DNA from: Planctomycetaceae bacterium | GTDB taxonomy: Bacteria; Planctomycetota; Phycisphaerae; SM23-33 | Direction of reading: 5' to 3' | DNA: 64,000 bases | Assembly (NCBI GenBank): GCA_039680605.1 | Contig: JBDKTA010000015.1 | Location: 62,001-126,000, forward strand | In this document: positions 45,292 through 54,172 of the stretch, one piece after another | Layout of the letters: each line of letters begins with the position of its first letter | Numbering within the stretch: position 1 is the stretch's first letter | Notes under the pieces: generated by a model | Database searches by the model: none | What the model saw: only the letters and a program-made list of their open reading frames with translations | What the model was told of the DNA's origin: nothing | Translations under genes and position numbers: made by a program

Positions 45292-45303
45292 AGCACTGTC
45301 TCC

Positions 45304-47481
45304 TCAGAACATCCAGAAGTCCGCCAGCCAGATTTGTTTTTCGTAGGCGCGGGCCTGGCCGGGTGGGGTTTTCAGCATTGCCGGCAGGAGGAGCGGGGCG
45401 GTCTGGCCCAGTTGGCGGTTGGCGAACTTCTTGAGGTGCTCCTTGGCGGCCGCGTCGAGGGCGGGTTCGTTCTGGCGGTAGACCAGGCCCAGCAGATCAG
45501 CGTAGGTCAGCTCGGCTTTGGGCGGGAGTTTTACCGTGTAGGCGGTCTTGCCGACGGCGTCGCGGACGGTCATTTCGGCCCCGTCGTCGCCGGTTTCGAT
45601 GATGTCGAAGATGCCCATGCTGCTGGGGGCGCCGCGGGCGGGGCCTGAGGCGCTGAATCGCGAGGCGTTGACCCGCGACGAACCAGCCACCTCCAGGCGC
45701 ATGGCCTCGGCGTATGGGTGCCGCTCGAGGTAGCCTTCTAGCGGCTCAGGCGGGGTTGCGTTGGCTTTGGCCTCGTCCTGCGGCCCGCCCCAGCGCTCGA
45801 TGGCAGTGTCTTTGGCCAGGTGATTCTGGGCGTTGAGTTCTCGCTCGCCAGGCCGAATTGCCTTGCTCATCATGAACTGGAATATCTGCCCCGAGCGGCC
45901 GCGCGCCAGGTACGGGTCGAGCTTCTTTTCGAATATCTCGCTGCGCCAGGCGAGCGATGTCTTCTCGAGTGCGGCCATCGCTTCGCGCAGGGCTTTGCGG
46001 TCGGCGGGCGTGCGCTGCTGGGGTGCCGCGTCGGCCAGACAGTGCTCGGCCAGTGCTCGCCACATCAGGGCCGAAAACGCCAGCGACCGCTGCGGCGTCT
46101 GCACGGCCTTGTCCAGAGCCTGCGCCAGACCGGGGGCATCCTTTGGCAGCAGGCCCTGGCGGTACTGGGCCAGGAAGATTCCTGCCGGGTCGCTCACCAA
46201 GGCGTCGGGAACAGAGCGGTCGGCCAGGGGAAGACGGTCGTAAGAATACCCGCCCAGCGGCATGGCATACCAGGCCACGATGGCCTGTTCGATGGCCGAG
46301 GCTTCCTGCACGCCTTTGACGAGCTGTTTCACAGCGGGCCGGGTCTGCGCCGGCGCCTTGGGCGGATCGTCCGCCGCCGCGGCGTGGAGCACGCCCATGC
46401 AGACGGCCATTCCAGCGGCGGTCTTCAGGGCGGCGCCGACATGCCAGACCGAGCGGAAGCAGTGTGTACCGCTGCGCCGCTGCAGCCAGCACCCTCCGCC
46501 GCAGGCGGGGGCGTATTTGCAGGCGGTGCAGCGGCCTTCCATTTGCCGGTGGCGCAGTGCCGAGAAACCATCGCGCCAGATCTCCGCCAGCGGGCGGTCG
46601 TGAATGTTGCCAGCCGCCGTCAAGGTATCCAGCGTCGTGCAGGGCACGACGCTGCCGTCGGGCAGCACGACGCACTGTGCGATGCCGGCCCCGCAGCGGA
46701 AGGGGCTGTCGCGAAGCTGCGGTTCCCAGTCGCCGGTGTAGCCGATCTCGTCGGCCATCGTCACCGGGAAGTACGCTCGGCGGCGGGCGACGAAACGCAT
46801 GAGGTCGCCCAGTTGCTTCTTGGACAGGAACAAGTCTGGCCGTTTGGCGGCGCGGCCCTGCGGCACGGGCAGGTGGATGCCCCACGAGTGTGCCCCGCTG
46901 GCGACGGTCAGGCGAAACGTCTCGCCCAAGGCCGCGAAGTTGTGCGTGGTCACCGTGGTGCCTGCGGCCACGCGGCAATTGCCCAGGCCGCTGAAGAAGC
47001 GGATGGCCGCCAGCGCCTGCTCGAACGAATCGCCGCGACCGCGGAAGGAGTCATGCACGTCCTTGGGCCCATCGAGGCTGACAGCCGCGAACCGCGGCGG
47101 ATGGGTCTCGATGGCCTCGCGCAGTTCGCCGACGGGCATGATCGCGGTGTTGAGGCTCCACGGCAGGCGGCGCTGCGACAGGCATTCGAGCACCGGCCTA
47201 AGGTCCGCCCGGCACAACGGCTCGCCGCCGGTGACCAGAAACTCGCCGACACCCATATCGGCCGCCTCATCGACCAGTCGCAGCGCCGTCTCGATGGGCA
47301 TGTCGCTCATCGTGTGATCGCCCGCGGCCAGGCAGTGCCCGCAGCTCAGCGGGCACCGCAGCGTGGCCATCCACTGCACCAGCCGCGGCGCGGGGGTGTA
47401 GCCATGCTCGTCAAAGAACCGCCGCTCATCCGGGTCGCGCGGGGCAAGATGATGTCGTGACGATCTGCTGTGCGTGCCCAT
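45304..47481 (-). CDS. Radical SAM/SPASM enzyme fused to a membrane-anchored C-terminal domain
   Basis: A 725-residue protein starting at ATG 47481 behind AAAGGGA. The N-terminal half is a radical SAM enzyme with CPLSCGHC (Cys43, 47, 50) for the SAM cluster and GGEP at about 85. A SPASM-type auxiliary cluster region follows, with cysteines at 263, 270, 281, 318, 321, 327, 331 and 341 (VLPDGSVVPC; CTACKYAPACGGGC). Residues about 349-370 are hydrophobic and signal-like (AAGMAVCMGVLHAAAADD). A 350-residue helical domain I do not recognise follows. The layout suggests a cytoplasmic peptide/protein-modifying enzyme tethered to the membrane with an exported tail. Alternatively, two genes have fused: an ATG at 46410 could start a separate secreted protein. 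Neighbours are an exported propeller protein and a small exported protein. Confidence 0.83.
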   Translation of the reverse strand: MGTHSRSSRHHLAPRDPDERRFFDEHGYTPAPRLVQWMATLRCPLSCGHCLAAGDHTMSDMPIETALRLVDEAADMGVGEFLVTGGEPLCRADLRPVLECLSQRRLPWSLNTAIMPVGELREAIETHPPRFAAVSLDGPKDVHDSFRGRGDSFEQALAAIRFFSGLGNCRVAAGTTVTTHNFAALGETFRLTVASGAHSWGIHLPVPQGRAAKRPDLFLSKKQLGDLMRFVARRRAYFPVTMADEIGYTGDWEPQLRDSPFRCGAGIAQCVVLPDGSVVPCTTLDTLTAAGNIHDRPLAEIWRDGFSALRHRQMEGRCTACKYAPACGGGCWLQRRSGTHCFRSVWHVGAALKTAAGMAVCMGVLHAAAADDPPKAPAQTRPAVKQLVKGVQEASAIEQAIVAWYAMPLGGYSYDRLPLADRSVPDALVSDPAGIFLAQYRQGLLPKDAPGLAQALDKAVQTPQRSLAFSALMWRALAEHCLADAAPQQRTPADRKALREAMAALEKTSLAWRSEIFEKKLDPYLARGRSGQIFQFMMSKAIRPGERELNAQNHLAKDTAIERWGGPQDEAKANATPPEPLEGYLERHPYAEAMRLEVAGSSRVNASRFSASGPARGAPSSMGIFDIIETGDDGAEMTVRDAVGKTAYTVKLPPKAELTYADLLGLVYRQNEPALDAAAKEHLKKFANRQLGQTAPLLLPAMLKTPPGQARAYEKQIWLADFWMF

Positions 47482-47563
47482 GAGTTGTCCCTTTATTATC
47501 GTTCAGTTGGGCGCACTTCTTCGCCGGCTACTGTTTCGGGCTGTGGCCATGCCGCGGCTGCTG

Positions 47564-48535
47564 TCATTCGCCCCGGAACCACTTTTGGATGACCAGAAAA
47601 GCCGACTTGCAGCGGACTACTTGCAGGCTCTCACCATCCATTCCTTCAGCAGGAGGAATCGGCCATCGCCACTGCTCTTTGCCTTGGAGTGTAAACGCGA
47701 TCAAAGTATTCGGTGCTCGCCCCTTCCGCTCGAGGGCGAAAATTATGTTTTCTGTGTACATAAGGATTGACGTCTGTGCCGGCAACGAGAGCGCAGGGGC
47801 TGAGGCGGGGGCGGGTGCGTTCTTGGGCGCAGCGACGCGGGTCGTCGGCGGGCGATCAGTGAGACGCTTGCCCATTGCGGTATCAAAATAGACACAGGAG
47901 TCGCCCAAAATGATTCCCGGTTCAACGCCACGGATCCGGTCATTTCTTCGTGGCCACATGTAGGAGGCCATCCAGACGCGCTGGCCGGTCTCAATGTTGA
48001 TCTTGATGAGCGTCACCGGCCCCTCAATTACCGGCAGCATTCCACCCTCGACCTTTTCACTGCTCTGAGTGCAGTAAGCGAAATACGCAAAGGCGGCGTC
48101 AGGCCCCGCCTCATCCGGTTTGGGAAACCATGAACCGGCCAAAGACGCCCACGGTATATCGGTCCTGTAAAGCTCGCGTCCGGTGTCCTTGGCAAAGCCG
48201 ACAAGGCCGGTTTCTGTTGTCACGATTATTGCGCGGGGGCCGAAGCATACCCATTTGGCGCCCTGCGCTCTTTTCTGCCATGCCCGCGAATTATCGAAGT
48301 GGAAGACCGTCAACTCCTCTTTTTCAACATGAGCATACATCTCGGCCACCGGATCGACCGCATCGCCTGGCTTGGTATTCAGGCGGTGGATGAGTCTTCC
48401 TTCGCTGCTTAACAAGTAGTGGTCTGTGCCTGCTGCGCCCCCGGCCGCCATCGCCGCCTGGTTCAATACCAAGAGCAGAATCAGCACTGTGCCGCACCCA
48501 TATTTCGCCTTTGTCTGCAAGGGCATCCCATTCAT
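47564..48535 (-). CDS. Exported PQQ-like beta-propeller protein
   Basis: A 323-residue protein. ATG 48535 has AAAGGAG 7 bases upstream and opens a signal peptide (KAKYGCGTVLILLLVLNQAAMA). The mature part has propeller-like blades (HYLLSSEGRLIHRLN, GLVGFAKDTGRELYRTD, LIKINIETGQRVWMASY, LIAFTLQGKEQWRW), too few for a full eight-bladed wheel, with an Ala/Pro linker at about 235-255. It is the first gene of an apparent three-gene run with the radical SAM fusion (82 bases on) and the small exported protein. Function unknown. Confidence 0.78.
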   Translation of the reverse strand: MNGMPLQTKAKYGCGTVLILLLVLNQAAMAAGGAAGTDHYLLSSEGRLIHRLNTKPGDAVDPVAEMYAHVEKEELTVFHFDNSRAWQKRAQGAKWVCFGPRAIIVTTETGLVGFAKDTGRELYRTDIPWASLAGSWFPKPDEAGPDAAFAYFAYCTQSSEKVEGGMLPVIEGPVTLIKINIETGQRVWMASYMWPRRNDRIRGVEPGIILGDSCVYFDTAMGKRLTDRPPTTRVAAPKNAPAPASAPALSLPAQTSILMYTENIIFALERKGRAPNTLIAFTLQGKEQWRWPIPPAEGMDGESLQVVRCKSAFLVIQKWFRGE

Positions 48536-48880
48536 CTGACCACTCCTTTCGCAAGCACCCTGATTTTGACGGTCAAACTAACAGGAAGTTCCATCTTTTC
48601 AACGGGTCGAAGTCGGCTCTGTGATGATGTCGGCCAGGATCGTGTCGGCGACGAAGAGGTACTCGCCGGCGAGGTGGATGGTTTCGCCCGTCACCACCAG
48701 GGCGCGCTGTGACGCGTATCGAGCGACGGTGTTGGGGAAAGCTTCGACGGGATCGGCGCCGAAGCGCGCGGATAGTTCGCTGCGGCTGACGCCTTCGATC
48801 AGGCGCAGGCCCAGCATGAGCGTTTCGGCGTAGGCGGCGCGGCCGGTGAGGCGTTCAGATGCACCAGGCGGCAAGTGTGG

Positions 48881-48915
48881 GTGCCATGGCGGCCGTTTTT
48901 CAGCCGCCATGTCCC
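48881..48915 (+). repeat. Palindromic repeat family B inside hemW
   Basis: GTGCCATGGCGGCCGTTTTT then CAGCCGCCATG: almost identical to the reverse complement of the right half of the block at 23161-23247. It lies between the conserved LNAYLAALE and SERLTG parts of hemW, so it is an insertion there. Confidence 0.8.
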
Positions 48916-48947
48916 CAGCCAGAGCAGCAATGTAGGTGTCCAAGTCC

Positions 48948-49024
48948 GGAAAATCGGACGGTTACTATTTTCCAGTGCGGCCAGAGGAAAATCGGGACGG
49001 TTACTATTTTCCAGCGCGGCCAGA
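48948..49024. repeat. Tandem duplication of a GAAAAT...ATTTTC mini-element
   Basis: Two direct copies (38 and 39 bases; 48948-48985 and 48986-49024) each contain GAAAATCGG(G)ACGGTTACTA followed by TTTTCCAG and GCGGCCAGA. The element has inverted ends (GAAAAT/ATTTTC), and the repeat includes host hemW codons (LAALE). This resembles a short palindromic element that duplicated its target. Confidence 0.7.
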
Positions 49025-49601
49025 TAAGCATTGAGATCAGGAGCATTGGTGCGGCGCGTGCCGGCGACGTAGCTCGCGGCGGCTGGGCCGATGCCGACGT
49101 ACGGGCGGTTGTGCCAGTACGTCAGGTTGTGGCGGCAGCGGCGGCCGGGGCGGGCGAAGTTGGAGATCTCGTAGTGCTCCAGGCCCGCGGCCGCAAGGGT
49201 CTCGATGGCGGCGTAGTAGCAGTTCTTCTGCGTCTGTTCGTCGGCGGGGGCCAGGCGGCCGGCGGCAAAGTCGGCGGCCAGCGGCGTGCCCTCCTCGACG
49301 CTCAGGGCGTAGCAACTCATGTGCGAGGGTTGCAGCGCCATCGCGGCCGTCAATGATCGCTGCCACGAGGCGAGGGTCTGTCCGGGGATGCCGTATATCA
49401 GGTCGAGGCTGACGTTGTCGATGCCGGCCCGGCGGACGGTCTCGACGGCGGCGGCGACATCGGCGGCTTTGTGCGGCCGCCCCAGCGTGGCCAGCTCCTG
49501 GTCGTCGAGCGGCTGGGCGCCGATGGAGACGCGGTTGACGCCGGCGGCTTTGATGACGCTCGCGACGGCAGAGTCGAGGCTGCAGGGATTGGCTTCGGAA
49601 C

Positions 49602-49621
49602 AAAGGGGTCAGGAACCTTTT
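49602..49621. repeat. AAAGG...CCTTTT mini-palindrome at the hemW break
   Basis: AAAGGGGTCAGGAACCTTTT: inverted ends AAAGG/CCTTT exactly at the point where hemW homology stops. From memory, sequences of this type accompany REP-associated (RAYT) elements in many bacteria. No transposase gene is present here. Confidence 0.6.
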
Positions 49622-49657
49622 CGGGTGAAGTGGCAGTCGGCGTGTGAAAGATGATGA

Positions 49658-49960
49658 ATGGTTGAGATCGCAGACAGATCGGTTCAGCTAGCCGCGGGCG
49701 CGGCGTTTTGGACGCTGCCCGGGGCCGCCGCGCTCGGCCGTACGGCCGAGCCTCTGGCTTCCAGCGCCCAGCCGCAAGGGCATCACTACGTCTACGACGC
49801 CTGGAACCGGCTCAAGGAGGTCTGGAAGGACGATGGCGACGGGGACCTGGAAACGACCGGCACGCCGCCGCCGGATGAGAAACTGGCGTGGTTCTCGTAC
49901 GACGGCCTCAATGGCGGATCATCGCCGAGTGGGATTACGACTGTCAGTTGAAGGTCTCCG
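49658..49960 (+). pseudogene. Rhs/YD-repeat protein remnant 2
   Basis: The frame from 49658 contains YVYDAWNRLKEVWKDDGDGD and LAWFSYDGLN, clear Rhs-type YD repeats. After YDGLN (about 49911) a single missing base shifts the frame; the next frame continues RIIAEWDYDCQLK, as expected for the family. The homology ends at the composite repeat at 49976. There is no start, no core end and no toxin domain, so this is a decayed fragment. Confidence 0.82.
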
Positions 49961-49975
49961 GTCGGCCGCACCATG

Positions 49976-50080
49976 CTGAAAGGGCGGCACACGATGGTGT
50001 TTCGCCCTTTCAGGGCTCAAAACGGTTAGGACCGTGATTACCCAGGGCGGCGCTGCGCTGTGCCCTGGGCTGACGAATAT
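49976..50080 (+). repeat. Composite palindromic repeat family C, copy 2
   Basis: Module A is CTGAAAGGGCGGCACACGAT...CGCCCTTTCAG, with a tail to CCCAGGGCG. It is followed by module B, CCCAGGGC...GCCCTGGG (50041-50069), then CTGACGAATA. It lies directly after Rhs remnant 2, just as copy 1 lies after Rhs remnant 1. Confidence 0.8.
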
Positions 50081-50140
50081 ACGTCCTTCGGACGAAAGAG
50101 GGATATCGCGGCGGGATCGGCCAAAATCCTGCGTCTGTGC

Positions 50141-50860
<720 letters not shown>

Positions 50861-50995
50861 CTGGTCTTTTGGTCAGGCGGTATTTGTCAAGGAAGCATCC
50901 GAAAGTTGCCGATGCATCAGGATGTTGAAATGGACATCGAGGGTTGTGCCTTCCCTGCGCTGCAGCCGCGCCTGGGAAGAGCTTGCGCGACGCGC

Positions 50996-53173
50996 ATGGA
51001 AAGACCTATGGTGGATGGAGCCAACAACGCGACACGCCCATTGCTGGCGGTGATGCTGGCGGCGAGCCTGCTGGCCGGATGCAGCACCGAAATCGGCGAG
51101 TATACCAAGGTGGACTGGTCGCGGTTCTTCGACCCCAGCAAGGTTATCGCCAAGCCCAAGCACAAGGTCACCTCCGCGATCTCCGACACGACGGGCCTGA
51201 TGGATCCGGTCGAGGGTCTGCTGCCCAACTCACGACCGCCGGAGCGGGCGGATTCCGTTTTTGACGAGCGGGAATATATCATCGGCCCCACCGACGTGCT
51301 CAACATCGGCGTGATGGACCTGTTCGTGCAAGGGCAGGAGAGCACGTTCCAGCGCGAGGTCACGCCCAACGGCTTCATCGACCTGCCGCTGATCGACAAG
51401 CGCATCAAGGCCGACGGCCTGACCAGCGCCCAGCTTCGCGAGCAGATCAAGGGCGCATACAGCCCGGAGATTATCCTCGATCCCAAGGTGTCGATCCAGG
51501 TCGTCGCGCGGCGGCAGAGCCGGTTCACCCGCGTCGGATCGACCAACCAGGGGCAGTTCTTCCTCACGCGGCTGGACACTCATTTGCTGGAAGCGCTGGC
51601 CGTCAGCGGCGGCATTCCGACGATCCCGGGCGTGGAATACATTTACGTGATCCGTCAGAAGCCCGCCGCCGAGGCGACCGCGGCGGCTGCGGCTCCGGCA
51701 GTCCTGGCTCCGGCCCCGCCGGTGGTGGCGCCCACGCCCCCGGTCGTGGTTCCGCAGCCGCCGGTAACGGTACCCCAGCCGCCGGTCGTTCCCCAGCCGC
51801 CGGTGGTGACACAGCCGCCGGTGGTGGTACCCCAGCCGCCGATTGTGACGCCGATCATTCCGCCGCTGGTTGCCCCTCCGGCGACGCCGCCTGTGCGGAC
51901 CCAACCGGCCACAGCGCCGGTGAGCGGTCTGGAGGAATCGGTTCGTCGTCAGGGCACGCGACCGGCCACCCAGAGCCAGGCCTTTGAGAAGCTAAGAGAT
52001 GCGTTGCCGATTATCCCGCCGGGTACGCAACGGGTTCCAGAGCGAGAAGACCTCGGTCCGCGCGAAGAGCCCCTGCGCCTGTCGGTGACGTCGGCGGCGC
52101 CCTCGGGAACCAACGCATCATCCACCGCGAGCCAGAAGTATGCTTTCCGCGACGGCCAATGGGTGAAGGTGCCGCTGTACGTGGCCCAACCCGAGCCCAA
52201 CCCCGTCGCCACCGCGCCCAAGCCCCCTGCGGCGATTGTCGCGACGCCGGGCAAGCCCCTCCAGGCCGCAGTGCTGCCCGCCAAGGCAACGCCTCCGGCG
52301 GCGCCGGCGAAAGAGGCGCCCCGGCCGCAACCCGCCCTCGCCGCGGCAGTCGCGGCCCCGGCGCGACCGCTGCCGCTGCCGGAATCGCTCAAGCTGCCGG
52401 TCCAACCGGCCAAGCCCGACAGCGCCGCCGCGCCGGTGCGGGTCGCCACGTTCGACCCGCCGGCCAAGCCCATGCCCGTCCCCGGGCAGGCGCGGAACAA
52501 TCCGGACATGCAGACGATTCTCAGCCGCGCCCTGGGCGCCAAGACCGCCCAGGCGTTGACCGGACAGGCGCCTGCTCCCGCGCCGGCGAGCCAGCCGCTG
52601 ACGGCCCCGGTGGGGCGTGCGCCAGCCGTCGCGAGAGACCCCTACGGATGGGACGCGGCCATCGGGGCCGACCAGACCGAAATTATTGCCATCAGATTGG
52701 ACGAACTTCAGAGCATCAACACCAGTATGAACATCATCGTCCGGGACAACGACGTCATATTCGTCCCCAGCCCGGCGACCGGCGAGTTTTACATGATGGG
52801 CGAAGTGGCGCGGCCGGGCGTCTACGCCCTGACCGGAAGAGGCACGACGTTGAAGCAAGCCGTTGCCGCCGCGGGCAATCTCGGCGGCGCGAGTTGGCCT
52901 GAAAATTCGATCTTGTTCAGGAGAGTCGCCAGCAACCAGGAACAGGCGATTCCGGTGAACCTGGAAAAGATATTCAGAAGCGAGGAGCCCGACATTTACC
53001 TCAAGCCGAACGACATCCTGGCGGTGGGCACGCACGTGGCGGTGCCATTCTACGCCATGGTTCGAGGCATGGTGCCCCAGATCCAGATCCAGAGCACGCT
53101 TGAGTATAGTCGAAACTTCTTTAACCCGATTCCGACAACTGGTTTGGACAGCACGCGATTCACTCGCTGGTAA
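50996..53173 (+). CDS. Polysaccharide export (Wza-like) lipoprotein
   Basis: A lipoprotein of about 725 residues. The start is ATG 50996 or 51008; both lead to RPLLAVMLAASLLAGC with the lipid-bearing Cys29. The poly_export domain is at about 94-185 (YIIGPTDVLNIGVMD; QREVTPNGFIDLPLIDKRIK) and is followed by an SLBB-like stretch (LLEALAVSGGIPTIPG). A low-complexity region rich in Pro/Val/Ala (about 220-560; repeats of PQPPVV) separates it from a second SLBB domain (about 598-680; GEVARPGVYALTGRGTTLKQ). It would form the outer-membrane exit of an exopolysaccharide pathway. It is first in a five-gene operon: the exosortase starts 12 bases after its stop. The long Pro-rich insert is unusual for Wza homologues and may span a thick envelope. 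Confidence 0.9.
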   Translation: MERPMVDGANNATRPLLAVMLAASLLAGCSTEIGEYTKVDWSRFFDPSKVIAKPKHKVTSAISDTTGLMDPVEGLLPNSRPPERADSVFDEREYIIGPTDVLNIGVMDLFVQGQESTFQREVTPNGFIDLPLIDKRIKADGLTSAQLREQIKGAYSPEIILDPKVSIQVVARRQSRFTRVGSTNQGQFFLTRLDTHLLEALAVSGGIPTIPGVEYIYVIRQKPAAEATAAAAAPAVLAPAPPVVAPTPPVVVPQPPVTVPQPPVVPQPPVVTQPPVVVPQPPIVTPIIPPLVAPPATPPVRTQPATAPVSGLEESVRRQGTRPATQSQAFEKLRDALPIIPPGTQRVPEREDLGPREEPLRLSVTSAAPSGTNASSTASQKYAFRDGQWVKVPLYVAQPEPNPVATAPKPPAAIVATPGKPLQAAVLPAKATPPAAPAKEAPRPQPALAAAVAAPARPLPLPESLKLPVQPAKPDSAAAPVRVATFDPPAKPMPVPGQARNNPDMQTILSRALGAKTAQALTGQAPAPAPASQPLTAPVGRAPAVARDPYGWDAAIGADQTEIIAIRLDELQSINTSMNIIVRDNDVIFVPSPATGEFYMMGEVARPGVYALTGRGTTLKQAVAAAGNLGGASWPENSILFRRVASNQEQAIPVNLEKIFRSEEPDIYLKPNDILAVGTHVAVPFYAMVRGMVPQIQIQSTLEYSRNFFNPIPTTGLDSTRFTRW

Positions 53174-53185
53174 GGCTGCTGGAGA

Positions 53186-54172
53186 ATGACGCAGACATCG
53201 GACCCGACGCCCCAGGGTGCGGCAGGCGCGAGCCTCGCTGATCTGGTGGAGGATGCTTCTTCGGAGGCGTCGTCCGCCGTGTCGTCGTTTGCGTCAGGCG
53301 TCTGGGCCAAGATCATCCTGGGCGCGGGCCTGCTGGTGGCGATCAACCTCAAGCAGTTTCCCGAGTTGTTCTACAAGTGGCGCATCGACCCGAACTGGTC
53401 GCACGGGTTCATCATCCCTCTGTTCAGCGTATTCCTTCTCTACAGCCGCTGGGGCGAGATCGTCTCGGCCGAGCGAAAAGCCTGCCTGTGGGGCCTGCCG
53501 GCTTTGCTGCTGGCGGCGGTGGTCTCCCTGGCTGGATACAACTACGCCAATCCCTGGGCCGTCCAGACGGGCATGTTGTTGATGGGCTGCGCGCTGGTGT
53601 GGTACGTCGCGGGCACCGCCATGCTCCGCCTGACGTGGCTGCCGATCCTGTACCTGTTCTTCGCCCTGCCCATTCCCAACGCGTATTACGGGAGCGTGGC
53701 GCTGCATATGCAGAACATCGCCGCCGCGGCGTCGGCGACGGTGCTGCAATGGCTCGGGGTAGACATCGTCTCCAATCAAAGCAATCTGAACATCGTCAGC
53801 CTTTCCGGCGTGGCGTACCCGCTGACGGTGGCCGAAGCCTGCAGCGGCATGCGCCTGCTGATGGCGTTCGTGGCTTTGGGCGTGGCCATGGCGTACCTGA
53901 CGGACCGCCCGCTATGGCAGCGGATCGTCCTGGTGCTGGCGGCGGTCCCGATCGCCATTGCCAGCAACATCATCCGCGTGGTGATCACGTGCCTGATGCA
54001 CGTCATCGACAAGCCTGAGATGGGCAAGGGCTTCATGCACGACTTCACGGGCATGCTGATGCTGATTCCGGCGATGCTCATGCTCTGGGGGCTGGGATGG
54101 CTGTTGCGGCACTTGTTCATCGACGTGCCCGACGACGACTCGGACGACCAGCCCCAGGGAGGAGTCGCTTGA
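53186..54172 (+). CDS. Exosortase
   Basis: A 328-residue polytopic membrane protein with about eight hydrophobic helices after a polar N-terminus. The exosortase catalytic residues are present: Cys219 in AEACSGMRLL, Arg264 in IASNIIRVV and His285 in MHDFTGML. Exosortases cleave PEP-CTERM tags and pass proteins to the surface or matrix in organisms with dedicated exopolysaccharide loci. The PEP-CTERM protein at 37454 is the only visible substrate here. The ribosome site (GGAG) is very close to the ATG, and translation may be coupled to the upstream gene. The next gene overlaps its stop. Confidence 0.94.
   Translation: MTQTSDPTPQGAAGASLADLVEDASSEASSAVSSFASGVWAKIILGAGLLVAINLKQFPELFYKWRIDPNWSHGFIIPLFSVFLLYSRWGEIVSAERKACLWGLPALLLAAVVSLAGYNYANPWAVQTGMLLMGCALVWYVAGTAMLRLTWLPILYLFFALPIPNAYYGSVALHMQNIAAAASATVLQWLGVDIVSNQSNLNIVSLSGVAYPLTVAEACSGMRLLMAFVALGVAMAYLTDRPLWQRIVLVLAAVPIAIASNIIRVVITCLMHVIDKPEMGKGFMHDFTGMLMLIPAMLMLWGLGWLLRHLFIDVPDDDSDDQPQGGVA

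Larger units (their letters stand above)
48599..49600 (-). pseudogene. hemW: Broken hemW (radical SAM, HemN-like)
   Basis: The minus strand carries three pieces of a HemW protein. From about 49600 the frame reads SEANPCSLDSAVASVIKAAG, VNRVSIGAQPLDDQELATLG, DNVSLDLIYGIPGQT, HMSCYALSVEEGTPLA and LEHYEISNFARPGRRC, matching the family. The first 90-100 residues, with the CxxxCxC cluster motif, are missing: a TGA and an AAAGG...CCTTT element lie where they should be. At 48881-49024 a family B palindrome and a duplicated 38/39-base unit interrupt the gene and shift the frame. The C-terminal domain (SERLTGRAAYAETLMLGLRL) then continues to a stop at 48599. The gene cannot make a working radical SAM enzyme. 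Confidence 0.87.

Noticed and set aside
49658-49951. Functional small Rhs-type protein
   Set aside because: A frameshift inside the YD homology and the lack of a start region and toxin tip mark it as a remnant.
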